Shown here piece after piece: positions 51,242 through 60,411 of a DNA stretch of 64,000 nucleotides (position 1 is its first letter; each line of letters starts with the position of its first letter). A program made the position numbers and the translations under genes. The stretch is taken from contig NZ_PSLQ01000001.1 in assembly GCF_040289685.1 (NCBI RefSeq), forward strand, positions 103,115 to 167,114, given 5' to 3'. The notes beneath the pieces are model-generated. The model searched no databases and was not told the DNA's origin. It saw only the letters and a list, made by a program, of their open reading frames with translations. The DNA comes from Pyrinomonas sp040289685. Its GTDB lineage: Bacteria > Acidobacteriota > Blastocatellia > Pyrinomonadales > Pyrinomonadaceae.

Positions 51242-53767
51242 ATGAAACGATCAAACCTCGAAAAAGCAAGAGACTCTCGCGTGCTGAGCTGGCCATCATC
51301 ACCCCGTGCGATGTGCTTCATTGCCATCGCTCTTCTGGCGCTGATGCCGATGGCTCAAACGCTGGCCTCGACTTTGCCAATGGCATCGCCCGCGACAGTC
51401 GGCATGTCGAGCGAGAAGTTGAGCGAAATAGATCGCGTCGTAACACAAGAGATCGCGCAAGGACGACTGCCGGGAGCAGTGATCCTCGTCGGGCGACGCG
51501 GGCGCATCGTCTGGCGTCGGGCCTACGGCGCGCGCGCTTTGGTTCCGCGACGCGAGCCGATGACGGTGGACACGATATTCGATCTTGCCAGTTTGACCAA
51601 AGTCGTCGCGACGGCGACGAGCATCATGATCTTGGTCGAACGCGGGCAAGTCCGTTTGAGCGATCCGCTCTCGCGGTACATTCCCGAGATGCGCGGCGGC
51701 GGACGCGAACGGATCACCATCGAACAGCTATTGACTCATCGCGCGGGTTATGCGCCCGATTTCGATCTCGGCCAGCGCTGGACCGGTTATGACGAAGCCA
51801 TTCGCCGACTCATCGAGGAGCCGCTTCGCCATCCGCCGGGTGCTCGTTTCGTCTACAGCGACATCGGCTATATCGCTCTTGGCGAAGTGGTCCGCCGCGT
51901 GAGCGGTCTGCCGCTCGACCAGTTCGCTAGGCGCAACATCTTCGCGCCGCTCGGCATGCGCGACACGATGTTTCGCCCGGCGACCGATCTATTGCCGCGC
52001 ATTGCGCCGACCGAAACGCGTCGCGGTCAGATGAGCTATCTCGGCGACAGACCCGATCCCGATGCAACAGATGGCGAGCGGGTCTTGCGCGGCGAAGTGC
52101 ACGACCCGACGGCCCATCGCATGGGGGGCGTGGCCGGTCACGCCGGACTCTTCTCAACCGCCGACGATTTGGCCATCTACTGCCAGATGATCTTAAACGG
52201 CGGGCAGTACGAAGGTCAGCGCATTTTGAGTCCGATGAGCGTCGCCGCGATGACGCGCCCCCGTGCCGTCAGCGCCGAGGGAGCAGCGCGCGGTCTCGGC
52301 TGGGATATAGCGACCTCGTTCTCAGCGAATCGCGGCGATCTTTTTCCGCTCGGCTCTTTCGGTCACACGGGTTTTACCGGCACATCCATCTGGATCGATC
52401 CGCTCAGCGAAACGTTCGTCATCTTCTTGAGCAACCGCGTCCATCCAGACGGCAAAGGCGATGTCACCGCTTTACGCGGTCGCGTGGCGACCATCGTCGC
52501 CGCATCGATCACCGATCTCGCAGTGGAAAAGGTTCACGAAGAGCACGCGCGTTTCGCTTCGGAATTGATGGCGACGCTGCCGCAGATGATGGCGGCCAAT
52601 GGACCGACGACCAAAACAGCGGAACGCATTGCGAACGGCGAAGTGCTCACCGGCATCGACGTGCTCGAACGCGATCGTTTCAAACAGCTTGCCGGCAAAC
52701 GCATCGGGCTGGTGACCAACCACACGGGACGCAACCGAGGCGGAACGCCGACCATCGACCTGCTCTACAACGCCCCCGGAGTCAAGCTGGTCGCTCTCTT
52801 TTCGCCCGAACACGGCATTCGCGGCGCACTCGACGAAAAGGTGCCCGACATGCGCGACGAAAAGACCGGACTTCCAATCTACTCGCTTTACGGCGAGACG
52901 CGCCGCCCCAAGCCGGAACAGTTGCAAGGTCTCGATGCGGTCGTCTATGACATTCAGGACATCGGCGCTCGGTTCTACACATACATCTCGACGCTCGGTT
53001 ACGTGATGGAAGAAGCGGCCAAGGCGAAGATTCCCGTTTACGTTTTGGATCGCCCCAATCCGATCAACGGCGTGGACATCGAAGGGCCATTGGCCGATGC
53101 CGACAAGCTCTCTTTCACCGCTTATCATCCCCTGCCAATCCGTCACGGGATGACCGTCGGCGAACTGGCGCGCCTTTTCAACGAAGAGCGGCGCATCGGC
53201 TGCGAACTGCACGTCATCGAGATGCGCGGGTGGCAACGAGCGATGTGGTTCGATCAAACCAACCTCATGTGGATCAATCCATCGCCAAACATGCGCAGTT
53301 TGACCGAAGCGACGCTCTATCCCGGCATCGGTTTGCTTGAAACGACCAACCTCTCCGTCGGGCGCGGAACGGACACGCCGTTTGAAGTGATCGGCGCCCC
53401 GTGGCTTGATGGGCAGCGCCTCGCTGCCTACTTGAACGAACGCGGGCTTGAAGGCGTTCGCTTCGTCCCTATCAAGTTCACGCCGCGCGCTTCGGTCTTC
53501 AAAGGGGAAGAATGCAGCGGCGTCAACGTCATCATCACGGATCGCGCATCGTTTCGCCCCGTGCGCGTTGGTCTTGAGATCGCCGTTGCCCTGCGCAAGC
53601 TCTACCCGCAAGAGTGGCAAGCGGAAAAGTATGCGCGCCTGCTCGCCAACGGCGATTCGCTCGAACGCATCAAGCGCGGCGACGCCCCCGAAGAGATCGA
53701 ACGCACGTGGCAAGATGACTTGGAGAAGTTTCGTCGCACGCGCGAACGCTTTTTGATCTACCGTTGA
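51242..53767 (+). CDS. AmiE-like serine hydrolase fused to NamZ (DUF1343, GH171)
   Basis: The 841-residue protein has a signal peptide (CFIAIALLALMPMAQTLAS). A beta-lactamase-fold domain (about 45-430) follows, with DLASLTKVVATATS (SxxK), VYSDIGYIALGEVVRRV (Tyr motif) and FGHTGFTGTSIW. The DUF1343/NamZ domain (about 470-841) shows RIGLVTNHTGRNRGGTPT, FSPEHGIRGALDEKVPD, VVYDIQDIGARFYTYISTLG and DRPNPINGVDIEGPLAD. NamZ is an exo-beta-N-acetylmuramidase that frees terminal MurNAc. In B. subtilis, namZ (ybbC), nagZ (ybbD) and the beta-lactamase-like amidase amiE (ybbE) are separate neighbouring genes; here the amidase-like and NamZ parts are one exported polypeptide. ATG 51242 is preferred to 51170. 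Confidence 0.92.
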   Translation: MKRSNLEKARDSRVLSWPSSPRAMCFIAIALLALMPMAQTLASTLPMASPATVGMSSEKLSEIDRVVTQEIAQGRLPGAVILVGRRGRIVWRRAYGARALVPRREPMTVDTIFDLASLTKVVATATSIMILVERGQVRLSDPLSRYIPEMRGGGRERITIEQLLTHRAGYAPDFDLGQRWTGYDEAIRRLIEEPLRHPPGARFVYSDIGYIALGEVVRRVSGLPLDQFARRNIFAPLGMRDTMFRPATDLLPRIAPTETRRGQMSYLGDRPDPDATDGERVLRGEVHDPTAHRMGGVAGHAGLFSTADDLAIYCQMILNGGQYEGQRILSPMSVAAMTRPRAVSAEGAARGLGWDIATSFSANRGDLFPLGSFGHTGFTGTSIWIDPLSETFVIFLSNRVHPDGKGDVTALRGRVATIVAASITDLAVEKVHEEHARFASELMATLPQMMAANGPTTKTAERIANGEVLTGIDVLERDRFKQLAGKRIGLVTNHTGRNRGGTPTIDLLYNAPGVKLVALFSPEHGIRGALDEKVPDMRDEKTGLPIYSLYGETRRPKPEQLQGLDAVVYDIQDIGARFYTYISTLGYVMEEAAKAKIPVYVLDRPNPINGVDIEGPLADADKLSFTAYHPLPIRHGMTVGELARLFNEERRIGCELHVIEMRGWQRAMWFDQTNLMWINPSPNMRSLTEATLYPGIGLLETTNLSVGRGTDTPFEVIGAPWLDGQRLAAYLNERGLEGVRFVPIKFTPRASVFKGEECSGVNVIITDRASFRPVRVGLEIAVALRKLYPQEWQAEKYARLLANGDSLERIKRGDAPEEIERTWQDDLEKFRRTRERFLIYR

Positions 53768-54009
53768 AAGGCGTCGAGCGTGCCGCTCCCGTCGTGGTTT
53801 TCGCTTCATCACGGGCTCGCTGCGCTCAGTCGGACGCTGGCGATGCCGCCGGATAAGAAAGGGCGCCAGCGTCCGACTCGGCTTGGCGGAGAGCGTTGTC
53901 TTCGTCCGCCGCGAAGAGTAGGATCAAGCTCATCGTTGAACGTTGCGCACCGAGCGCACCTCACCTCGTTTGAAAGGCTTCGCGTCATGGTCCGAAAGTA
54001 GATTTGCCC
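53768..54009. other. Spacer with a perfect 15-bp hairpin
   Basis: The 242 bases between the NamZ fusion and the next secreted protein hold one notable element. AGTCGGACGCTGGCG (53828-53842) and its exact complement CGCCAGCGTCCGACT (53864-53878) flank a 21-base loop. No T run follows, so it may be an atypical terminator or an extragenic palindromic element. Confidence 0.6.
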
Positions 54010-57000
54010 ATGCCTCGCACGATACGCGCCTTCGCCCTACTCGCGCTTTGTCTCTGCGGTCAAATCGCTTCGCCTTCGTCATCCGATGTCGTCGTACGAC
54101 GTTTGACTTTCTCCGCAGAAACCGCGCTCAACCTCAACCCGGCCTTGAGCGGCGACGGACGCACGATCGCCTTTGAATCTTCGGCTGACTTGGCCAACGC
54201 GGGCGGGCCGCCGAGCTTTCGCGTAATTCGCGCGAGCGCCGACGGAAGCTTCGCGCAACTGGCGGCGACGCGCTCCTTGCGCCTCTCCGTCTCACAAGAC
54301 GGAACGCGCATTGTGTTCGCGGTCGCTGATGACCCTGTGGGCCAGAATCGCGACCGAAACCCCGAAATCTTTCTCTTCGACGGCTCGCGCCTCGAACAGA
54401 TTACGCATACGCTTCCTTCCGACATTTCGCGTCGGACGCAAGATGGATGTTTTGCGCCTTCGATCTCCGATGATGGGCGCTTCATCGTCTTCGCCGCCAA
54501 TCGCGATCTCGTGGGCAAAAATCCGGATGAGAATTTCGAGATCTTCCTCTACGACGCCGCGGCGCGCGTGTTTTCGCAGATCACGGAGACAAGCGGCATC
54601 TTCGGTTCCGTCGAACCGCACCTGAGCGGCGATGGCACGCGCGTCGTTTACGTTCGCGAGTCGGACGGGCGCGATCTATTGCTTCGCGAGCTGCCGAGCG
54701 GCGAAGAACGAATCATCGCTTCACGCGTCGAGGGACTGGCGCTATCGCGCGGGCGCGTTGTGAGCGACGACGGACGGCGCGTCGTCTATCAAGCCTCCGC
54801 TGGCGGCAGTCGGCAGCTTCTGCTCTTCGACGGACGAAACGGACTCGTGCGCCAGATCACGCACCGCGGGGCGCGTTCGACCGATGTGCCGTTCAACGCG
54901 ACGATCAGCGGCGATGGATCGCGCATCGCTTTCGCCACGAGAACCGACTTAACCGGCAACAATTCAGATGGCAGCGTTGAACTACACGTTTACGACGTCC
55001 CGACGCGACGCCTGCTCCAAATCACCGACGCGCCAGCTGAGGCCACGGCCGAAGTCATCTCCTCTTTGAACGACGATGGCACGCTCGTCGCTTTCAACTT
55101 CGCGCGCGCCATCTCCGGGCCAGTATCCAGCAGTGACTTCGCAAACAACAGCGAAATCTATCTCGCCGCGATTCCAACGCGCCCGCCCTTTTCGACCGAA
55201 GCGACGATTCGAAGCGCCCCTTTGCGCGACGCTGAACCGGTGAACACGCTCGCGCCAGATTCGATCGCTGTCGCCACCGGGAGCAATCTGGCGCTCACCA
55301 GCCTCCAGGCGCAACGCCAAACGGACGGCTCTTTCCCGCTGAACTTGGGCGGCGTGACCGTCACGGTCAACGGGCGTCCCGCGCAGCTTTTTTACGTCTC
55401 GCCGACGCAGGTGAACTTTCACGTTCCCGCCGAAACCGAACTCGGCGCGGCGGAGGTCATCATCACCAATCCCGACGGGTTTCAAACGCGCGTCGCGGTG
55501 AACATCGTTCGCTCCCTGCCTGCGCTCTTCACGGATGAAAGCGGCGAAGCGATCGCGCTCGATGCCGACAATTTCCTTCGCTCGCCTTTCGGACCGACGA
55601 CGCAGCGGATCGCGCTCTTTGCGACCGGCATGCGCCGCGCGGACTCTTTTTCCGTGCTCATCAACGGTCGTCCGGCGAGGGTCGAAGCGCGCGTCGCCGT
55701 GCCGAGCCTTCCCGGACTGGACCAGATAAACTTCTCTTTTGATGCGAGACCTGCTGGACCAGCAATGGTGGAGATCGTCGCCGACGGGCGAAAGAGCAAT
55801 CGCGCGACCGTCGCTTTCTCCGGCGCGAGGCGAGCCGCGCTCGTCATCAACGAAATCCTCGCCGACGTCCCGCCCGACGATCCGGCGACGCGCCGCATCG
55901 AAGGCGACGCGAACCGCGATGGCGTACGCAGCTCCGATGATGACGAATTCATCGAACTCGTCAACGCATCGAGCGAATCGGTTGACATCTCAGGCGTCAC
56001 AATCTCCGATTCCACTGCTGTGCGCTTTACCTTCCCGGCGAACACCGTGCTTGCTCCGGGGCGTGCAGCGGTGATCTTCGGCGGCGGATCTCCGCCTGCG
56101 AACGATCCGGCCTTCGGCGGCGCTTTCGTCTTCACGGCCAATTCGCTCGGCTTGAACGACAGCGGAGACGCAGTGACCGTCCGCTTGCGAGGCGGCAGCG
56201 CCGATGTGACGATCGCTTCGCAAAGTTACGGATCGAGCGGTGGCCCAACCGCCCCATCCGATCAATCGCTCACGCGCTCGCCCGATGCAAGCACCGATTT
56301 TGCGGGCGGCGAATTCGCCGCGCACGCGAACGCGGTCAATTCACAAGGTCGCACCTTTTCGCCCGGCACGCGCGCCGACGGCACGCCCTTCGGCTCGCCC
56401 ACGATCGCGCGCATCGAGATCGCACCTTCGTCCGCTTCCATTTACACAGGCGAAACTCTTTCGCTCAACGCGCGAGCTTTCGCGGTCGTGAACGGAACGA
56501 CGCGAGAACTTCCGAACGTTGCCTTCATCTGGAGCGCGAGCGATGCGCGCAAAGTCGAGTTCGCTCCCGCGACCGGCGCGAACACGATCGCGACAGCTCT
56601 CGCTGCGGGCACGGCGACGATCCGCGCACGCGCTGGCGGTCAAGAAGCGACGGCGACTTTGACGATCAATCCCGTGATCGAAAGCATCGACCTCAAGCCC
56701 GATGCAACGACGATCAGCGTCGGCAGCAGCGTGACTTTCACGGCTGTGGCGCGCGACGCGCAAGGGAGTGGAGTCTCCGGCATCACATTTCAGTTCTCTC
56801 TGCGCGACGCGCAACCGGCGAACGTCGCAACGATTGTTTCACAAACTGCCAACGGCGTTACCGTGCGCGCCGATCAGGTCGGGCGCGTGAACGTCGTCGC
56901 GCGCTACACGCGACCGAACGACGGCGCAACGTTGGAAGACTCATCGGCGCTGACGGCGCGCGCCGCTGGACCACCGATCCCGTCGCCCGGCCAAGTCATC

Positions 57001-57537
57001 ATCAACGAAGCCTTGGTCGCTTTCCCTTCCTCGATGACGGAGACGCGCAACGATTTCATAGAGCTTTTCAACACGACGGACAGCGCGCTCGACATCAGCG
57101 GCTTGACGATCACGTTTCGACCGAGCGGCGCGGGCAACACGCCCGCGACCGTGCAGCTTCCCGGCAGCGTCGGCAGCGGCACGGTCCTCATCGGGCCGCG
57201 CAGCTATTTCCTCATCGTCAACGGCGCGGAGACTTTCGGCGTCGCGGCCGACTACAGCGCGGGCAATCTAGACCTGAACGGGACGACCGGCGCGATCAAG
57301 ATCGAGATCGGCGGCACAAAACTCGATGGCCTCGCTTATCAAGGCGGCAGCTCGCCACCTGCCGCGCCGTTCGATTCATACGGCGAAGGCGCGATCTTCA
57401 CGTTTACGAGCGGTGCGACCAACGATCTGGTGCGCAGTCCAGATGGCACGGACACCGCCAACAACGCGCGCGACTTTCGGCGCAACGGCTCGACCGCAAA
57501 CGTCTCGCCCAAACGCGCCAATCCAACAGTCCCATGA
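54010..57537 (+). CDS. Large secreted TolB-like / TIGR03437 / lamin-tail protein
   Basis: The 1175-residue protein has a signal peptide (FALLALCLCGQIASP) and TolB/PD40-like propeller repeats (about 30-390: LSGDGRTIAFESSADL, VSQDGTRIVFAVAD, ISDDGRFIVFAANRD). The acidobacterial TIGR03437-type domain follows (about 405-600: SIAVATGSNLAL, GGVTVTVNGRPAQLFYVSPT, QVNFHVPAETELG). A lamin-tail domain (VINEILADVPPDD to about 760), two Ig-like segments, and a second lamin-tail domain (QVIINEALVAFPSS to about 1140) complete it. It is surely extracytoplasmic; the function is unknown, perhaps surface binding. Its last codons overlap the start of a CRP-family gene (ATGA), an odd pairing. ATG 54010 was preferred over TTG 54004. 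Confidence 0.85.
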   Translation: MPRTIRAFALLALCLCGQIASPSSSDVVVRRLTFSAETALNLNPALSGDGRTIAFESSADLANAGGPPSFRVIRASADGSFAQLAATRSLRLSVSQDGTRIVFAVADDPVGQNRDRNPEIFLFDGSRLEQITHTLPSDISRRTQDGCFAPSISDDGRFIVFAANRDLVGKNPDENFEIFLYDAAARVFSQITETSGIFGSVEPHLSGDGTRVVYVRESDGRDLLLRELPSGEERIIASRVEGLALSRGRVVSDDGRRVVYQASAGGSRQLLLFDGRNGLVRQITHRGARSTDVPFNATISGDGSRIAFATRTDLTGNNSDGSVELHVYDVPTRRLLQITDAPAEATAEVISSLNDDGTLVAFNFARAISGPVSSSDFANNSEIYLAAIPTRPPFSTEATIRSAPLRDAEPVNTLAPDSIAVATGSNLALTSLQAQRQTDGSFPLNLGGVTVTVNGRPAQLFYVSPTQVNFHVPAETELGAAEVIITNPDGFQTRVAVNIVRSLPALFTDESGEAIALDADNFLRSPFGPTTQRIALFATGMRRADSFSVLINGRPARVEARVAVPSLPGLDQINFSFDARPAGPAMVEIVADGRKSNRATVAFSGARRAALVINEILADVPPDDPATRRIEGDANRDGVRSSDDDEFIELVNASSESVDISGVTISDSTAVRFTFPANTVLAPGRAAVIFGGGSPPANDPAFGGAFVFTANSLGLNDSGDAVTVRLRGGSADVTIASQSYGSSGGPTAPSDQSLTRSPDASTDFAGGEFAAHANAVNSQGRTFSPGTRADGTPFGSPTIARIEIAPSSASIYTGETLSLNARAFAVVNGTTRELPNVAFIWSASDARKVEFAPATGANTIATALAAGTATIRARAGGQEATATLTINPVIESIDLKPDATTISVGSSVTFTAVARDAQGSGVSGITFQFSLRDAQPANVATIVSQTANGVTVRADQVGRVNVVARYTRPNDGATLEDSSALTARAAGPPIPSPGQVIINEALVAFPSSMTETRNDFIELFNTTDSALDISGLTITFRPSGAGNTPATVQLPGSVGSGTVLIGPRSYFLIVNGAETFGVAADYSAGNLDLNGTTGAIKIEIGGTKLDGLAYQGGSSPPAAPFDSYGEGAIFTFTSGATNDLVRSPDGTDTANNARDFRRNGSTANVSPKRANPTVP

Positions 57538-58190
57538 AGCCCGACCCGTTGAAAAACTGGCGCGCGATTGAAGCGTTGAATCCAGCACAAAGGCATCGCG
57601 CTGGATCGAAGCTCTTCGCGCAAGCATCGACCATCGGCGACACCTACCTGATCGAAGAGGGTTTGGTCAAGCTCATCCACACCGATAGCCGCGGACGAGA
57701 AGCGATCGTCGGTCTGCGTTTTCCAGGCTGGTTGCTCGGCGCAGCATCGATGATCGTGCGGCAGCCATCTCCGGTGACAGCCGTCACCGCGACCGAATGC
57801 CTGCTGCGCCCGATCTCCGCCGAACAACTGCTCCAACTTGTCGCAACCGATGTCGGCACTTCGCGCTACCTTCTTCAGATGCTCAGCCAAGAAATCCACG
57901 AGCAGCTCAACCGCACAGTTGAATTGAGTCAATGCACGGCTCGGCAACGGCTCGAAAGTTTTCTTTGGGACTTGCTGTCGCACACGGAAACGATCGAGAC
58001 AGCGCGGGGCATACGCCTTCAGTTCCCCTTGAAACACGAAGAGGTGGCGCAGTTGATCGCGGTGACGCCTTCCTATCTCAGTCGAATGCTCGGAAGGTTG
58101 GAGCAACAAGGCTTCATTCGAAGGAGCAAGGGCTGGATCATCGTCTCCGATCCGCACAGACTTTGGCATCAAGAGACTCCGGATATTTAA
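57534..58190 (+). CDS. CRP/FNR-family transcription regulator
   Basis: The 218-residue protein has an N-terminal cyclic-nucleotide-binding-like beta-roll (about 15-120: GDTYLIEEGLVKLIHTDSRG, AIVGLRFPGWLLGAASMIV), a dimer helix, and a C-terminal winged helix (PLKHEEVAQLIAVTPSYLSR, then MLGRLEQQGFIRRSKGWIIV). There is no Cys cluster like FNR, and the Glu-Arg pair typical of cAMP binding is not evident, so the signal is unknown. Its ATG overlaps the stop of the 1175-residue secreted protein gene. It may regulate that gene or neighbours. Confidence 0.9.
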   Translation: MKPDPLKNWRAIEALNPAQRHRAGSKLFAQASTIGDTYLIEEGLVKLIHTDSRGREAIVGLRFPGWLLGAASMIVRQPSPVTAVTATECLLRPISAEQLLQLVATDVGTSRYLLQMLSQEIHEQLNRTVELSQCTARQRLESFLWDLLSHTETIETARGIRLQFPLKHEEVAQLIAVTPSYLSRMLGRLEQQGFIRRSKGWIIVSDPHRLWHQETPDI

Positions 58191-58325
58191 AGGCACGCGC
58201 CGCGCGAAACGCCTTGCACGGATCGAGGAATAAGCTTAAGCCAAGCGGCAGCATCGGACCGAGAATGGTTTTACTGAGTGCGCCTCATACCAGAGAACGG
58301 GATCATATTCGCGCAATGAGCGACG

Positions 58326-58985
58326 TTGCCGGAGTTCTTGGCGGGATTGCGCAGTCGCTACAGCCTCGTCTATCGTCCGCCGAAAGGCAAAGCTCCGACA
58401 GCGTTTCGTCGCATCGAAGCGCGCGTCGAGCGTCCGGATGGGCAGGTCCGCGCACCTTTCGGATTGTTCCTCATCTTCACCGGAATAAAGATGCTCTTCG
58501 TACCAGATAAGGGCATTGACCCGAGCGGCAACCCGGTGATCAAGCTCTTCCGCCGCCTGTTTCCTCTCGCGCCGGAATTTCACGGCCAACGTTTCTTCGT
58601 CAAGCTGAATGGCCTGTGGCACGCGACGCCGCTTTTCATCGCATTGCTCTTCGTCGAAACCAGCGACATCATCTTCGCCGTCGATTCGGTGCCGGCCATC
58701 TACGCGCTGACGGATGAACCGTTGATCGTCTTCACCTCGAACGTTTTCGCCATTCTGGGCCTACGCGCGATGTATTTTCTGCTCGCTGGCGCTGTTGGCA
58801 AGTTCCATCTGCTTCGCTACGGATTGGCCATCGTGCTCATCTTCGTCGGTCTCAAGATGGCATGGCTCAACGATTTTTACGGCGGTAAGTTTCCCATTCA
58901 ATGGTCGCTTGGCATCATCCTCATCGTCATTGCGACTTCGGTCGGTCTGTCGCTCGCTTTTCCCAAAGAGGTGAAAAGCCAGTGA
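58326..58985 (+). pseudogene. Chimeric truncated TerC-family membrane protein
   Basis: From about residue 45 the frame is the C-terminal two thirds of a TerC transporter: FGLFLIFTGIKMLFVPDKGI, EFHGQRFFVKLNGLWHATP, FVETSDIIFAVDSVPAIYAL, TSNVFAILGLRAMYFLLAG. The first about 130 residues of TerC, including the first acidic metal-site helices, are absent. In their place are about 43 residues (LRSRYSLVYRPPKGKAPTA, FRRIEARVERPDGQVRAP) that read like the C-terminus of a TIGR03436 VWFA protein. The only start is TTG 58326, just after an in-frame stop, with no ribosome site. So the locus looks like a deletion or recombination scar, or a misassembly. A working TerC is unlikely. Confidence 0.7.
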
Positions 58986-59036
58986 CGGATGGTTTTGCGA
59001 CCTCGCTGGCACGGATCAAACCAAAGAGACGCCTCA

Positions 59037-59957
59037 TCATCGCGTATAACCGGGCGGGTGGCGCAATTCGACGCCTTCCGCCCGAACCTCTATCCGATGA
59101 AAGCCTCGGTTCGGATGGGTCGAAAGATAGGTCACGGCCAGTTGACGTTGCAGCGAAGCGCCGATCTCGCGCAAGAAAGGGGCGATGCTCACAGGCGCTC
59201 CGGTGCCTTGAAAGAAAGCCGCCCCGCCTGTCTCTTCCGCGATGCGGTTGAGCGAACCTTGACCGTAGCTGACCAGCCGCAATCCGCCCAATCCCGTGCC
59301 GCCGAAGGTTGGCGCGTAGATGGTGTAAACGGCGACGGCGCGACGTTGCGCTTCGCGAATCGCTCGTTCAAGATCGATGCTTTGCGTCGGCGCGGCAGCA
59401 TCGAGTCCGCGCGATAGGTCCAGTCCATCGGAGATCATGATGATGGCGCGCCGCCCCGTCGGCAATCCGTCAAAGCGACGCAACGCCTCGATCACTTGAA
59501 CGTAAGGGTTGAAGGGCGCTGCCGTTGCCGCACCGACGGGAACGCGCAACGCGCGCGCAGCTCGCTCCAGCTCGGTCGTAAAACGTTGTCTTACTTGCAG
59601 CGTTCCGGCGGTTAAATAACCGATCATCACACGCGAGCCAGGAGGCAACCGACGTATGAAATCGGCCAGCGTTTGAATGTCATTGCCGATCGAAGAGACC
59701 AGATCGTCTTGCACCAACACGGCTAATTGCAACGGCGACTGTGCTGCCCCGCGTATGGAAAGCGTTTGCTGCGGTTCGCCGTCTTCCAACACGACGAGCT
59801 GCGGAAGCACCGCCATTTCGGTCTTCGCCTTCACCGTCACGGGAATCGTCACGGCGCGCACCGATCTTTCGCCGCGCGCGCTCTGACCTCTCGCTTCGCA
59901 CCAAAGAGCAAGCGTAATCAACACCAAGATCAACGCTCTCGTAACCGAGTTCTTCAT
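59037..59957 (-). CDS. Secreted VWFA-domain protein (TIGR03436 type)
   Basis: The 306-residue protein has a signal peptide (ALILVLITLALWCEARGQ), then a short beta domain (VKAKTEMAVLPQLVVLEDGE) and a VWFA-like domain: LAVLVQDDLVSSIGNDIQTL replaces the classical MIDAS start DxSxS, and RRAIIMISDGLDLSRGL supplies the last MIDAS Asp. It ends in SLQRQLAVTYLSTHPNRGFH and VELRHPPGYTR. These VWFA-related proteins are expanded in Acidobacteria. The MIDAS Ser residues are only partly kept, so metal binding is uncertain. GAGG lies 7 bases before ATG 59957. Its C-terminus resembles the foreign N-terminus of the neighbouring terC chimera. Confidence 0.82.
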   Translation of the reverse strand: MKNSVTRALILVLITLALWCEARGQSARGERSVRAVTIPVTVKAKTEMAVLPQLVVLEDGEPQQTLSIRGAAQSPLQLAVLVQDDLVSSIGNDIQTLADFIRRLPPGSRVMIGYLTAGTLQVRQRFTTELERAARALRVPVGAATAAPFNPYVQVIEALRRFDGLPTGRRAIIMISDGLDLSRGLDAAAPTQSIDLERAIREAQRRAVAVYTIYAPTFGGTGLGGLRLVSYGQGSLNRIAEETGGAAFFQGTGAPVSIAPFLREIGASLQRQLAVTYLSTHPNRGFHRIEVRAEGVELRHPPGYTR

Positions 59958-60411
59958 CGCGCGACCTCGAAACACGTAGTCGAAGAACGATGCTCGAAGC
60001 TTATAGCGACTGAAGCTTGCGCGCAAACCGTCGGAGGAACGAGCTGGTTGACCGCTCCGCTTCGCAGGCCGCCTTCTTCCCGCGCCATCTCGCAAAACCA
60101 TCGCGCTGGACCACCGACCTTCGCCCAAGTCGAAAGCGCATTGAGGGATGTCACCGGCGGTTGATTGGACTATAGCCCTCCGTTCAACTTGAAAAGCTCG
60201 CCTTTCATTTTGACCGTTCGACGCGGTCAGACTGATCGAATGACTCCACCGCGCGATCGCGGAAGGGCCTTCGACCGGCAATATAAGTTCAAGGTGAAGA
60301 ACCAGATACGGATGGGGGGGCGACTCGCGGCGGGGCGGCACGTGCCTTGCCCTGAAGACCAACGTCAAACCGCCAAAGCCGAAAGCGCCGCTGCGGTTCT
60401 AGAACGAGATC
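59958..60411. other. Divergent intergenic region VWFA/subtilase
   Basis: About 454 bases separate the two divergent secreted-protein genes. Open frames cross it but none has domain content, and I see no convincing promoter or repeat. Confidence 0.4.

Noticed and set aside
52472..53812. Open frame of 446 codons on the minus strand
   Set aside because: Antisense to the NamZ domain; no recognisable protein.
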